DNA of 64,000 nucleotides from the NCBI GenBank assembly GCA_025618425.1, contig CM046833.1:3262672-3326671 (forward strand), in the 5' to 3' direction. A program made the position numbers and the translations under genes. Origin of the DNA: Heliocidaris tuberculata. Its lineage: Eukaryota > Echinodermata > Echinoidea > Camarodonta > Echinometridae. The notes beneath the pieces were generated by a model that was not told the DNA's origin, did not search any database, and saw only the letters and a program-made list of their open reading frames with translations. Below, one piece after another: positions 10,666 to 22,816 of this stretch. Positions within the stretch are counted from its first letter, which is position 1. Each line of letters opens with the position of its first letter.

Positions 10666-11004
10666 ACATGACATTAGCTAAAAGCCAGTCAAGTAGGTCT
10701 ATAAGCAATCACGAGAACGACATGTACAGCGCAAGGCTGGTCCGAGACCGAATCGGACATGAATATTCATGAGAATCGAAAATTCTGGATAAACAAAGTT
10801 TAAATGAGCCATCATAAAATATAAAAAACAACGAGGTACGTCTTAACAGAGAACTGACATGAAAACATTTTCAAACTCTGCACTATGGCAATTTTGCAAG
10901 ATCCTAATTCGTTCGGCAACAAAGACGATTCTACAGCTGAGAAACATCGCATAATACATAGTTTCAGAAAGTTTCGTAGGGCATCACTCTGTAGGCCTAC
11001 TCAC

Positions 11005-11409
11005 CCTCTACACACGCGCCAGCTTGCTTCTTGGATGGATATTCTCTACATGAGAATAGATCTAGTCGTCCAATAGACATTTCTTTCATCGCATCTTTAC
11101 AATCTTTCGAGATCCTCCTACATGTCTCCTTGCAAGGCTTTATGATATCACCCGTCTCAGGGTCACATTTCGGCAGGTATGCTCCGCAGATAAGAGGCAG
11201 AAGGTCGTCTGAGCATCCGGATACGATAAGTCCCGTGAGTGACGTCATATCTTGAGACATCTGTTCGGGTGTAGTATGACCGAAGATGTTAGGAAAAGTT
11301 GTATGCGTGAATCCTATTTGACGACATTCAGGAACTGTGACGTCATAACACAGTTGGGTTTCCTCTGTCTCTTCTACCGTCTCCACCTCGTTCAATGCGT
11401 CTAGTACCC
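11005..11409 (-). CDS. Locus A exon 5: Frizzled CRD 2
   Basis: A complete CRD in a single exon of 405 bases (135 codons, phase 1-1). The acceptor is TTATTAAAG, with a weak pyrimidine tract, and the donor is GTGAGT from 11,004. An acidic spacer (VETVEETEETQ) precedes the domain. All ten cysteines are present (LC, EC, GC, IC, KC, PC, TC, DC, SC, AC) with FPNIFGH, CGAYLPKC and KPCKETCRRI. The Trp-Pro landmark before cysteine 9 is replaced by RLDLFSC. Confidence 0.92.
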
Positions 11410-11904
11410 CTTTAATAAACAAACAAATACATATAGTTCATGTAAAACAAATGCGAGAATGTTGGAAGGGAAACATCAAAGGAATGTGGGTTCCGTAAAC
11501 TCCTCTTACAATGAAAAGTAATTGGCAGCTAACTCGATGTACCGGATTAAAACAAGATCTAATAATTAACAACACTGATCCCGTACTATCTTAACATAAA
11601 TTAGGCCTATATTAAATAAAAGACGAAATGTAGATAGGAACAAGGGAGAAAACTATTACTTTAAAAGCATGTCTCTATCACGATCTATAAGCAAATATTC
11701 TTTGTTTAAAAGATCTGATTTTGGGAGAATCTCAAAAAGAAAAGTTAATATTCAATCATTTCCGTGCCAGGGTTGTTTGGACAAAGTAAGACTAAACTAT
11801 TGAAAGGTTTCATACATGCTTTAGGGAGTGTTCAGTGTGCAACTGATAAAGCTCGTAACAGTAGGTCTAGTAAGTATTATACGAAGTAAATAGTCAGTAT
11901 AGGT

Positions 11905-12080
11905 CCAGTGGCGCAAATCCATTTTGAAATTTTAGGGGGACCTTCCCCTCCAAAATTCTCTGACAAGCAAAAAAAAAAAAGTTGTTCAAAAAGTTTGGGG
12001 GGGGGGGGGAGACATTCGCCTATCTTCAAAAAGGTGGGGGGCATGTCCCCCTGTCCCCCCTGGATTTGCGCCCATGTATA
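11905..12080. repeat. Poly-G-bearing GTGGCGCAAATCCA-ended repeat
   Basis: Starts CAGTGGCGCAAATCCATTTT and ends CCCCTGGATTTGCGCC, with inverted ends, an A12 run and a G13 run between them. It belongs to a broad class of short elements here whose ends read like 'gtggcggatccagg'. Others lie at 24,868-25,065, 51,155-51,240, 54,735-54,925 and 62,690-62,830. Confidence 0.5.
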
Positions 12081-12118
12081 GGTCTACATTAGAAAACAGA
12101 AATCAAAACGTAACTAAC

Positions 12119-12374
12119 TCATTTCAGGTTCGGCACACCTAGCTGGCCCTTCCGTTGCTATAGCAGGAAACCTCGAGCATTCAAACTGTTCAGGCCATGG
12201 CATTCCAATACTCTGGAAGATCGGCATGCAAGCATCACGTGCTTCTTCACATACATGTCTACATGGAGGAACAGGTACGGAGACATCCCCAACCTCCATG
12301 CATGGTGGAGCGAACAACATACACACAAAGTCTGCTATGGGACCACATCTCATAGACACCAATGGCGCTAAACT
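12119..12374 (-). CDS. Locus A exon 4: second part of Frizzled CRD 1
   Basis: A 256-base exon, phase 0 to 1, acceptor TTTCCTCTCAG before 12,374 and donor GTTAGT from 12,118. It encodes SLAPLVSMRCGPIADFVCML, then FAPPC, VPVPPCRHVCEEARDAC, the WPEQFEC landmark and GPARCAEPEM. These are CRD cysteines 3 to 10. Confidence 0.92.
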
Positions 12375-13109
12375 CTGAGAGGAAATCATTATAATGATAT
12401 TTAGTTTTGGTATAGGATAATTATGATTGCGGATTTTTTCCAGCCGTGAGCTTTCATGAGTATAACCTCGAGTCTAGTGCATCAGTTGATACTAAATGTG
12501 TAAAATTTAGACTTTTTTTTTTCGTTTATACCATGCCTCAAAATAGAAGAAAAAGCACAATCATAATTATAGATCAGGAAGATCTCTATTTTTATAGTCC
12601 AAGTTTGCTTGCGAATCATCTTAAAGTAGTTTTATCAAACGTACTCTTGACATAAATGAAAATTTTATAAATTGCAAAGTTCAGTATGATGAACTGCAGT
12701 ATCTAAATTACATAATCAAAGGTGCAAAAAGAAGTTTTCTTTCTTTCTTTATCGTGCTAGTCTATGTCAATTTGCACGTCAGAATGTTTGTAAATAGTGC
12801 AGCGCCTGTGATAGTGACATTTAATTCCGGAAGTTTTTCAAAGTTCCATTGCCAAAAACTTCTGCTGCACATGAGCAGCAATACAAACGACGGAAATCTA
12901 ATTTCAGTGTAAAAAAGTGGCACCTGTTATGATAAAGAGAGTGTAAATTGGTATAACACGATCGGCAGCAGGGTACAATTCAATACCATGGAAATGTCTC
13001 TCTGTGACATTTCCCAGCCAAAGTTTACATGGACACTCTGCGGGAGGTTCAACCGTATATGTTAGGGACCTTAAAGAAAGCATCTGGAGTGGAACCCATT
13101 TATTTTGTA

Positions 13110-13435
13110 TGTTCAGTTGGGAGAAACACCTTTCGTAGTTTGGGGGAGGAATAGATTTGTAGGTTTTGGGAGGGGGCACCTTTGTAAATTATTCTTTTTA
13201 GGAGGACACTTTTGTAGATCTGTAGATTAGGAGGGGAAGAATCACCTTTGTAGGGTGGGGCGCATCTTTTTAGGTTGTGGGGAGGGATGCCGTGGTTTAA
13301 TTGGGGCATGGGGCCTCCTTTGTACGTGTGAGGGAGGCAAAACTGTTTAGGTTGAGGGGACGCCTTTTTTCTCGGGGGGGGGGGGGGGACATCTTTGTAG
13401 ACTGGGGACACCGCTGTAGGTGGACGGGGCGGTTA
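13110..13435. repeat. Degenerate ~30-bp G-rich tandem array
   Basis: Repeated words of the type CACCTTTGTAGGTT-GGGGGA with variable spacing and a G14 run at about 13,375. The Pro/Lys-rich minus-strand frame over it (13,100-13,411) is a product of the repeat. Confidence 0.6.
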
Positions 13436-13490
13436 AAAAACACCTGATCTATAAATCATAGGTAGGAAGAGGTAACAGGAGTGGACTTAC

Positions 13491-13618
13491 CTCTGAAGCA
13501 GTTATAGCATCTTGCTGTGTCATCATTCCAGCCAGGTTAGGGAAGATAGTTTGTGTATACTTGACTCCATTCTGCAGACAGAGTGGCATTGTCAGGGGTT
13601 CACACGTACTCCTCCCAT
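13491..13618 (-). CDS. Locus A exon 3: first part of Frizzled CRD 1
   Basis: A 128-base exon, phase 1 to 0, acceptor TTATGTTTAG before 13,618 and donor GTAAGT from 13,490. It encodes GRSTCEPLTMPLCLQNGVKY, then FPNLAGMMTQQDAITASE, holding CRD cysteines 1 and 2. It ends on a complete codon, which fits only the phase-0 start of the exon at 12,374. No 60-codon ATG-initiated frame covers it. Confidence 0.9.
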
Positions 13619-13647
13619 CTAAACATAAAGTTTAATAAGGTCATCCT

Positions 13648-13806
13648 GGGGCCCGTTGCATAAAACTTACCATTAATGGTAACTCTGCTATCAATGGTAA
13701 CTACCATGGTAACATCAATCAACAGCCAATCAAAATCAAGGTTTCCATGGCAGTTACCATTGATGACAAAGTTACCGTTAATGGTAAGTTTTATGCAACG
13801 GGGCCC
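13648..13806. mobile_element. MITE, GGGCCCGTTGCATAAAACTT ends, TAATGGTAA interior
   Basis: About 159 bp with near-perfect inverted ends (TAAAACTTACCATTAATGG left; GTTAATGGTAAGTTTTATGC right). GGTAAC and GTTACC words are repeated inside, and CAGCCAATCA lies at the centre. Confidence 0.8.
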
Positions 13807-13929
13807 TGTTCATTAGATGAGGTGGTCAAGAGGAGTTGGACAATGACACAGAAACATTTGTACACAAAGAAACCTTCATTATAAAACCAACTATAAGTGA
13901 GGATAACGTCGACACCAAGACCAGTCCTG

Positions 13930-14190
13930 TATGGCTGATTTGATGTGATTTGATTCATTTTGGTTTATGTCAATTTAATATCTATTCGAATTGATTTGAT
14001 TTGACTTGTTTTGATTCAATTTTATGTAACTCAATTTTATCTGATTCGAATAGGTGTGATTCGATTTAATTCAGTTTGTCTTAATTTGATTTTTTTTTTC
14101 GATTTAACTACGTTTGACTCCGTTCGACTGGATTTGATCTGATTTTATTGGATTCTACTCAATTTAAGTTGATCTGATTTTACTCGTCAA
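13930..14190. repeat. Degenerate GATTTGATTT tract
   Basis: Irregular repetition of GATTTGATT, GATTCGAT and CAATTTTAT words. No longer unit is visible. Confidence 0.6.
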
Positions 14191-14199
14191 ACATTTGTC

Positions 14200-15470
14200 T
14201 TTCATATAAATACTAAGATATGAAATGCACTTCACGGGATAGTCCTTGAAAGCTGTTTAATACGACCAATAAAAGAAGATATTCAGCTAAATGCTACACA
14301 TCTGTGAAACATTAACATCAGGCTGCAGACAAATATACAGTGTGAGTCAATAAAAAAGATCCTGAGCTCCCTTGGGGCAAGGTATCCTGTTTAAGGAATT
14401 GATGTCTCCTTCCTCTGTAGGGATGATACCTACCAACTTTGGTTACAATCCTGCAACAGGGCTTAAAGAATAAGAAGCAAAAATGAATCTAATTACTGCC
14501 ATTATTGGTGCTCTTTGGGATGGTGCCCCCAAGACTTGACCCCCTATATTGGTAGGTAGTAGTTACCCCATCTGTATTAATTTAGATCTTTCTTATACCT
14601 AAGGATGATCCTTGCCAATTTTGGTTGAAATCCACCACCAGCAATTTTTTTAGGAGTCAAATGCATGTGTACAATATATGTATACATACTACATCCATTG
14701 TATGTAGAGACAAAACTAAATTTTACCAAAAACCTAACCGAGTTAAACTGTCAGTAGGTGACCTTTGTTTAATGTGATGAAAATGTAAGATTTGGGTATT
14801 AAGCCAAGTTTCAAAGAATTTGAACAAATACTTTTGAAACAAAGTAAAATTAAAAAAAACCCCAAAACCTCAGGTTAAGTACTTGGAGCACAATTGAATT
14901 TAATTCACATTAGTTGACCTTTGACCTTGACTTTTGACCTGAAAATTGTTCCTTATTATTTGTGATACTCTACAACCCTCTTGTGCAAGTTTCATGGAAA
15001 TTGAATATACACTTTTGAAATGAGAGCATTTCCAAAATAGACGCCACCGTCGGAAAAGCAGCGCATATATTTCACTTTTTGCTTACGCAGGCGAGACAAA
15101 AACCATGTAAATTCATAATGGTATGATAGTTGATAATGTCTTCAATAATAATGATAGGCTGCTCACCGAAGAACGATCATGGATAACTGAGCATTGACCA
15201 TTTTTTAAAAGCATGTCAAAATCGCCTCTGCGAAAGTTCAAGAAGTTACTTTCAGGATTCGTGAATGCATTCATCTGGAATGGAGACATTCAAACCAACC
15301 TTGGGTTGACCATCCATTTTAATCAAAACGTGGACAGAGGCAAATTTGACATGAACCAGGAAAAATGTTCCTGTTCAGCTGTCCATGGTCGGATTTTATT
15401 GATCAAGGTATTAAATTAAAGAAAACATTATAGATGACAACATGTTTATATTTGATTAAATCTATATGTA
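14200..15470. other. Intron sequence between Fz1 exon and linker microexon
   Basis: AT-rich. It contains a TGACCTTTGACCTTGACTTT motif at about 14,918, a wording common in dispersed invertebrate repeats; the adjoining 'tttcatggaaattgaa' text looks like part of the same element. No exon was recognised. A plus-strand frame at 15,213-15,419 has no recognisable homology. Confidence 0.4.
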
Positions 15471-15472
15471 CT

Positions 15473-15619
15473 GGGGCCCGTTGCACAAAACTTGCGTTTA
15501 ATCGCAACTCCTAAAAATCAAACGCAAGTCTTAAATGCGCTCTTCTGATTGGCTGAAAATAAAGTTGCGTTTGATTTTCCTGAGTTGCGTTCAAACGCAA
15601 GTTTTGTGCAACGGGCCCC
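15473..15619. mobile_element. MITE, GGGGCCCGTTGCACAAAACT ends, GCGTTTAA interior
   Basis: 147 bp. The left end continues TTGCGTTTAATCGCAACTCC; the right end CAAACGCAAGTTTTGTGCAA is its inverse and closes with GGGCCCC. The centre has TCTGATTGGCTGAAAA, the inverse of the CCAATCA box. It lies 68 bp from a coding microexon. Confidence 0.8.
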
Positions 15620-15686
15620 TGATTGTAATGATGTTTAGGGTTGAATCTGGGTTTCCTTTTTATTGAACTCACGCTGTACAACTTAC

Positions 15687-15734
15687 CGATAATAACTGAA
15701 GATGAATTGTGGAGTGGAGGTTGTCCAGTAACCA
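15687..15734 (-). CDS. Locus A exon 2: linker microexon
   Basis: A 48-base phase 1-1 exon (VTGQPPLHNSSSVII) with acceptor TTCTTTTTAG and donor GTAAGT from 15,686. It joins in frame to both the signal-peptide exon upstream and Fz1 downstream. Its Ser/Asn-rich content fits a linker with a possible N-glycosylation site (NSS). It would also accept LDLa2 of locus B in frame. Confidence 0.7.
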
Positions 15735-16559
15735 CTAAAAAGAAAAAAAAAAATGATAAAGGACAATGTTAGATTTAATTATACTAGCTAAATATCTCAC
15801 AGCTCTACTGTAAATCAAACTATAAGAGAATTCTGTGGAACACGCTGATATGACCTAAGTTTACAACGTAAGCAAAATGGCAGTGAGTTTCCCCGAAGAC
15901 ATTGTTTGATAAAAATATTTGAAAAATTAACAATGTAAAAATTATTTCCTGTCAAATAATGCAAGATAGAAACAATCAGGTAAACAGGAGAATGATAAGT
16001 AAATTGAGAAAATGTCGTTTTTTTTTTGGTTTTTTGTCATGGTCTTGTTTAAGATTTAGGGAGAGGGGGAGACAACCGGCCAGTGTCCCCCTTTTTGAAA
16101 CCCAGGTGGTTGTCAGAAAATTGTCGGCATATTGTGCCCCCTCTTTTACAAAATGTTGGACTGGTTCAAATCAGAGATGCCTCTCGAATTCAGTGGAATC
16201 GCTATTCGAAAGGTTAGGAAGGCAAATCTAGCATTTTATTCACGTTTTCAGAACTGCTGCTTCCAATGTCACGTGTTATCGATTGATATCATGGTATGTT
16301 ACTGTTTTCACCCTCTTGACTTTGGTGTATTCTTGTTTCACATATTTGTCGTCGAACTCTTTGAATTGTCTAGGAACCTGTCTGAGAGTAAGAAAACTCA
16401 ATTTCTGAAAGTTACATCAACTATATTGGAAAAAAAAACAGACGAAGTGTTTCAATGTCATGTGTTCATTCTCTGTGAAAATGCCATTCGTGCCGCAGTA
16501 CAAATAACTCTTAAATCATGAAAAAAGAAGAAGAAGTTTCAAAGTAATAACTAAGCATC

Positions 16560-16852
16560 GCCATGCTTGCTTTCCATATGTTATATAAGTTATATAAGTT
16601 TTTGGACATGTAATATACAAGCTTTGCTTTTAAACATGTCCAACTGTTTTCAACAAAAAAATACCACTTATAGGTCAATATTTGTGCTTCATATACTTTA
16701 CTTATTGATATTTAATTATGTTCCCATATCTATGAAAAAAACATCATTGCTATATCATTGTTGTTATTGTATTTATTTTATGTTATGCACTACGGTATTA
16801 ATTATTTTACGATTAAGACAGTGAATAAATCTGAATCTGAATCTGAATCATA
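16560..16852 (+). mobile_element. LINE 3' end with CTGAAT tail
   Basis: Ends GTGAATAAATCTGAATCTGA with three CTGAAT units at 16,828-16,849. No coding part remains. The 129-codon plus frame just upstream (16,132-16,521) has no recognisable homology. Confidence 0.45.
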
Positions 16853-17739
16853 GCATGTGAATAAGTTTTGATAGCAATATTACAACTTTTACAAGGTTCT
16901 TGATGTTCTTGATCCCAATGGAATGATCTTTTGGTTTTGCTTCTTTGAAAGTTAGCAGTATGCGTACAAATAAATAACATAACTAGTTGCTCTCGGCACA
17001 GATTTTACTAGTTTTAAAGTTAACCATTTTAACATTCAGTGACTTTTTTTCTCTCAATTAATATACAATGTAGTTAATTAGATCGACGTTGTACATGTAG
17101 AAGCCTAAATCAACGGAAAGCCTGCACCTTAAGCATTACAATGCCACTTAATAGTCTCAGAAAGGAATCATGCTTTTTTCTTTACTTTTTTAAACACGTG
17201 ATTTTCAAAGTTTACTAGTAGTTTAACAAAGTTTTCATCTGAAAGTTCCATATAATCATTATCATAATTTTAATTGATAAACAATGCCCTTCGTGCTATA
17301 TATAAATATAAGCTCATCACGACACGGAAAGCAATTATAACGTCGTCACCCCACACATATTGCAATCTTGCTTTAAACCTTAGTATTTTATAAAGTTTGT
17401 GAGGTTCAAAGTTCCGTTAAAATTCCACTAAATTCTAATCATGTCTTTGGTTTGATTTGATTTTGACAGCTAGGCAGCTAGCAATTTTTAAAGAAAATAA
17501 CAAAACGTGGTCACCATATTAAAATCATGCATTAGACCTTTGTATTTTACGAAGTTCTAAGCATGTCTTTGGTATGGTTTAATTTCTTTGACAGGTACCA
17601 GTCTGCATACAAAGCAGCAATCTTAGGTAGAAGGTTTATAATCACTCATTCATCTAACAGTCTGCATACAGGTGCATTACAAGCATCACTCATCTCAGCT
17701 CAGTAGGTATAGCTTGCATGCAGGTGTAGTTAGAGGAAT

Positions 17740-18085
17740 AGGCGTACGGGTACATTTTTGCGGGGGGGGGGGGGTGACGCCTCTTGACCAAATATTTCTA
17801 TAAGTGAGTAAAAAGTACGACACTTCATTATGGTAAAAGTAATACTTTGTCATTAAAAATGACAAAATACTCTAGATAAGATAACACATTATTACTAATG
17901 TAGTATCATTTTCGGGCTGCCCTTTGCCCAAAATTATCATGTTTCTATATGTTGTTGATATTCGGGGACTTCGCTTCCTGAATATGAGGAGGTGTGTGCC
18001 CGAATATCGGAATTTCGAAAATTCTCGGGAAGGGGAGGGGGCTGCAGCCTCCTCAGTCCCCTCCCGCCTCTTACGCCTATTGTTA
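17740..18085. repeat. GGCTGCAGCC/ACGCCTA repeat, copy 1
   Basis: Bounded by ATAGGCGTACGGG on the left and CTTACGCCTATTG on the right (inverted). It contains a CTGAATATGAGG segment and GGGGGCTGCAGCCTCC. Relatives occur at 53,180-53,290 and 61,650-61,785. Confidence 0.5.
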
Positions 18086-18399
18086 GAGGTTATAAGCATC
18101 ACTCATCTCAGTATGTAGGTTCTCTAATCACATACATATGCATCTTGTTAGCACTCACTCGCAGCCTTCACCCAGCGGTTCCCTGGTAAGCCTCTAGGTC
18201 AGTCGGACTTCTCAACTACACTTGAATTATTCTCTTTTAAAGAAAAAATATGAAAAAGGGTTGCCCGTCCACATTGTATTGGAATAAAAATACTACTATT
18301 CTATTGAATAAAATGTTATTTGAAAGAAAAATATAGATTACATCCAAAATAGTGCTACATCACCTGTGGCATACGTAGCTTAGCTAACTGAGGAGACTG

Positions 18400-18427
18400 T
18401 AAGGTGGGGGGGGGGGGGGGGGGGGGA
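18400..18427. repeat. Poly-G run
   Basis: About 24 consecutive G, then AGGAGGAAG. It is the longest of more than twenty G or C homopolymers of nine or more bases in the window. Confidence 0.9.
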
Positions 18428-18584
18428 GGAGGAAGCATGGCGCGCCTGCTGTGCATGGACTTCTCTGTCATTCTGATTAACGTCGTCTAAAAACAAATGG
18501 TTGTAGATCTATAACTAGTCGAAATCAAATATGTAGTAGGCCTCTATATTGGGTAGGTTACATGTCGTTTTTCCAAACGTTTAT

Positions 18585-18905
18585 GATTCCGAAGGTTCGT
18601 TAATCCGACGGTTCGTTATTCTGAAAATGAAAAAAACAGTTCATAATTCCAAAAATGAAAAAGGGTTCATATTTCCGAAGGTTCGTAATTCCGAAAAGTT
18701 ATGAAGGACTCTATTGCATTTTCGGAATTATGAACCTTCGGCCCGACCATGAACCGTTTTTCATATTCAGAATAACGAACCTTTTGGAGTAATGGATCAA
18801 ATGTTCGGAATTATGAGCACTATTTTATTTTCGGAATTATGAATCCCCTGCAATGGGACATTTGTGTTTCGGAATTATAAATTTTCGGAAAATCGAACCT
18901 GAGGG
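18585..18905. repeat. TTCCGAAGGTTC array, locus 1
   Basis: Irregular repetition of ATTCCGAAGGTTCGTTA / TTCGGAATTATGAACC words in both orientations, beside a C15 run. It is the same family as 26,685-27,445 and 36,346-36,600. Confidence 0.75.
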
Positions 18906-19219
18906 AAAATGAGTACCCCACCCCCCCCCCCCCCCCGGGTAATGGGTGCCCAATAGGCCCACATCGAAACAGATCGACCAAACATTATGCAAAGTTGCAA
19001 ACGTTCCAAAGCGGAGTACTATTGTAGACATAACAAATTGTGTAATGGCCTATACTTGTCTCTTCGACGGTACTGAGCAAAAGGAAATCGGTTTGGTCTT
19101 TACAGGGAAATGTACTCTTAACAATAAAAGACATTCTTTTTAAAGAGTAAGCTAGTTGCTCATAGTAAATGAACATTTTGATATGGGCCAAAATCAATGG
19201 AATGTTTTGAAATAAAAAT

Positions 19220-19499
19220 AGCGGGCCTTCTTGATAATCGCATGCAAGCTACCTGCTGTTTTAATTGTTTACCCTGTACATGTATTAAAGTTTAAATGTC
19301 CAGTGACCAAGTTGTTAAGCCGGTACTGTGCCTGTTATTCATTTTTCATGTATTCTCTTTATGATATTGTTATTGTTTCTTGCCAGTGTTATCTTGTTGT
19401 ATTATACACTGTTCATTATTCATGAATGTTATGTACTCACAGTCACAATACCCCTTGGTGGGTGAATGAGTTAATAAAACATAAACATAAACATAAACG
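19220..19499 (+). mobile_element. LINE 3' end with CATAAA tail
   Basis: Ends GAGTTAATAAAACATAAACA with further CATAAA units at 19,475-19,497. No RT segment is present; a 5'-truncated insert. Confidence 0.45.
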
Positions 19500-22228
19500 A
19501 ACCTGCAAAAAAATATAATGCATCAGCACAGATAAACACAGACAGTGGCGCAGAAACAGGGGTACGCCCCCCCCCCCCCCCCATCGAATGGCTAGATAGC
19601 GTTAACAGAAGAAAAAAATGTGGGGAAATAGGGGAAAATGGAGAGAAGGGAGGCAATGGGATAAGAAAAGGATTACACCCCGGTCCACCCAACACGACGG
19701 CAATGTTTCACATTCATCTATAAAGTATAAGATCAGTGATGCCCCGCCAAGACATCAGTCTTAAACTTTTCTTTATTTGGGGATTTTTAGGAAGATTTTG
19801 TCATTTTCCTATCATTTTGACCCTTCCATAACCTCAAAATATAAAAATATTCAAATTTTCAAATTAGCTATTCCGATAATACTCAACACTAACTTTAGAT
19901 AAAGTTGAGTTTTGGCCATGCAACATCAGTGGGAAATAAATTACTGAGGAAGGTAGATAATGCAGTGCATAAAAATTGAAATAGGCTTAATTATTTTGAT
20001 ATTTTTGAATCATTTAAATAATTTCAAATTGACCAATTCTTGTTGAAAAAAAGAAAAAAAATGCACAAAATAAACTTAAGCACAACACACAAAATTCGGT
20101 CTAAAATCTTACATTTTTATTAGTTAGGCCTATATTTGGAATATAAAACTATTTCAGGGGCAATTTTTTTGTAAACATTGCCATTGATATATTCTTTCAC
20201 GTAAGAATAAACAAGAAAAACAAAATTCGAAAGTTCACATAACAAAATTTTCACTTTTAGGCCAAGTGAAATTGATTCCTATTTTCTCGGCCGGATTTCT
20301 CGAAATTGAGGAGGAGGGGGTTTCATGTAATTTAATATTCAACATTTTTCCCACTGAACATAAAAATGCTATAGGGTCGATTTAAAATATTTTTAAAGAA
20401 TTTAATTTCGTTGGTTCATGCTTAAAACTAACGGAAATTTCATTGTAATAATGATTTTTGTTAAAACATTTGTCTTGATGTCCTCATATTCCTATTTATT
20501 TCAATTTATAACGATAATATCAAATAACAAATGAAGTTGAGGCAGCCGTCAAAAAGGAAGGAAAAGGGGGCGAGAAACTAGGAATTGATTTTATTTGGCC
20601 TTATCAGAAATCAACTGTCTAATCTTGTATGGGATAGACTTTTCAACATGATGCCTTCCGGTACCTTTAAGGTTGGTTCATGGTGGGTGGGCCTGTCTTC
20701 AGTATACAAGTGATGGGGAATCACCCGGGTCTCTAACCCTCTCAGCCATTATCCAAACATGTCACATGCTACTTGATTGATAGCTATACAGACCTCCCAA
20801 CAACATCACCTACTAAACGTTTGGTCGACATGCACAATCACAACCAATGAACATTATCATGTTATCAGCCATTCTGCACATGTGTAGTGCGCAACATTTT
20901 TATCAACATAAAATGATTGTTTTTCAGCGATACCTAAACCAACTTTGCAATTGTATATGGAACCGATAACACTGGCTAATTGGAGAGGGGGAGTCGGTGG
21001 GGGCAGTACTGAAACAAATAAACCTGTGGCAAAAAAGACAAATATGCCCACCTTAATTGTTTTTTTGTGCGCTTTTTAATTTTGGACCGAAACATGCTCT
21101 TCAAAAAAAAAAAAAAAAAAAAAAATTAAAAAAGGCTTGTCAGAATGTTTAAATTGTGCCCCCTTACAGAATTCTCGGTCCGCCCTAGACAATAAGTGAG
21201 CTTTAATCTACAGGTTATTGCCTAGAATATTTAGGTGATTTGAGAACTCCTCCAAACATGCTCGATACGAAATAAAGTCAGAAAGCAACATTATAATAAA
21301 CAGTTATCTACTTGGCTAAATCTTTTTCTTCTTCTTTTATATAACCAAATAAAAGTAAGACGATTTCTTTTTTAATGTAAAGGAAGTGCCCAAGCGGCGC
21401 TTTTAGAATTGTGTGGAGTGTTTGAGCTCTCAGAGGCCCCAATCCACCCCACCCCTTCCTCTAATCCGCCCTCTTATAGAATGGTTTAATAATGGCTTAA
21501 ATGGGGTTTTATTTAACCTGACTGCTAAGAAAATCAGGGGGACCGACCGACGTGAAACATATCTTTTTGTGTACGTATCTCAATTACACAATGAACATCT
21601 TGAACTATATATCTCTTCAGGACAAATAAAATTGATTCCTAATTTCTCGTCCCCTCCTTGTTCCTTTTTTTTTTTGGCCCGCCTACTTTTAAGTGGTATT
21701 TGATATTTGTTAATGAAATAAACAAGAATATGAGGACATCTGTAGGCAATGGGGCAACAAAATCATGAATATGATGCAATTTCACCATGTTAAGCCTCTG
21801 CATTGCGTGTACTATAATATGAAATGAATTCAAGAAAATTTCTATTGAAATCGAGACAATAGCATCTATAAATTTTGTACAGAAAAAAATATCAAATATT
21901 AAACAACACAGAACCCCTCTTCCTCTTTTTCAGATAATCCGGATGAGAAACGACGATTCAATTTTACAAGGCCATACATTTATGTATACTAAGACAATAT
22001 TTTCATAGTCTCTCCACCAGTGACATCTAGGTTTTACTCGATTAGTTTACCAATCCCCACCCCGGATGATTTGCGGTTGTCATAATGATGTCCGGTAACC
22101 TTGGTCGACAATCACAATGGCTAAGTTCGAAGTTCTTTTCTACATATGTGTGTCAATCATGATAATAACAAGTGAACCCTGTAGTAATGTAGAGATAAAC
22201 CACCCCCGCCCCGCCCCATGTACCAGAG

Positions 22229-22816
22229 CTTAAAGGAGAATGAAACTCTGGGGAAATAGCCATTTTAATGAAAAGAGAGGAAAGAGAGAAGCAAATTTTA
22301 AAATTTCCATCAAAAATCGGTTACGAAATGAAAAAGTTATGAAAGTTTGAAAAGTCTCAATTTACTTTCTATGGCCATCCTCAAATTGGCAATGTTGCTT
22401 CAAAATGGTAGATTTAGTAGTACAACTCTCAATATGTTTTGTACACAAAATTTCATATTTTCTCCATTATCTCTAAAGATGCTGCTTGTCTTTTTGAACT
22501 CAACATATGTTGTGTCAAATACATTTTCCCAGGATATATCTTGAGCTAAGAAGGAGACAAGCTAAACCTTGAGAGATAATGGGGAAAATATAAAATTTTG
22601 TGTACAAAACATAATAGAGTGGTACTATTAAACCTGTCACTTTGAAGCAACATTGCCAATTTGAGGATCGCCACAGAAAGTAAATCGAGACTTTTCAAAC
22701 TTTCATAACTTTTTCATCACGTAACCAATTTTGATGGAACTGTTTTTAAATTGCTTCTCTCTATCCTCTCTTTTCACTAAAATAGATTTTCCCCCAGGGT
22801 TTCATTCTCCTTTAAG
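22229..22816. mobile_element. Foldback element, copy 1
   Basis: About 588 bp made mostly of two inverted arms of roughly 270 bp. The left arm starts CTTAAAGGAGAATGAAACTC, and the right arm ends with its inverse GTTTCATTCTCCTTTAAG. Within the arms, TTTCATAACTTTTTCAT and CCTCAAATTGGCAATGTTGC each have an inverse partner. The spacer contains an AACTCAACATATGTTGTGTC segment. The copy at 40,533-41,109 has the same orientation and spacer. Confidence 0.85.

Noticed and set aside
13100..13411. Pro/Lys-rich minus-strand frame
   Set aside because: Product of a degenerate G-rich tandem repeat.
16132..16521. 129-codon plus-strand frame
   Set aside because: No recognisable domain, no splice context, and it lies just upstream of a LINE 3' end in intron sequence.
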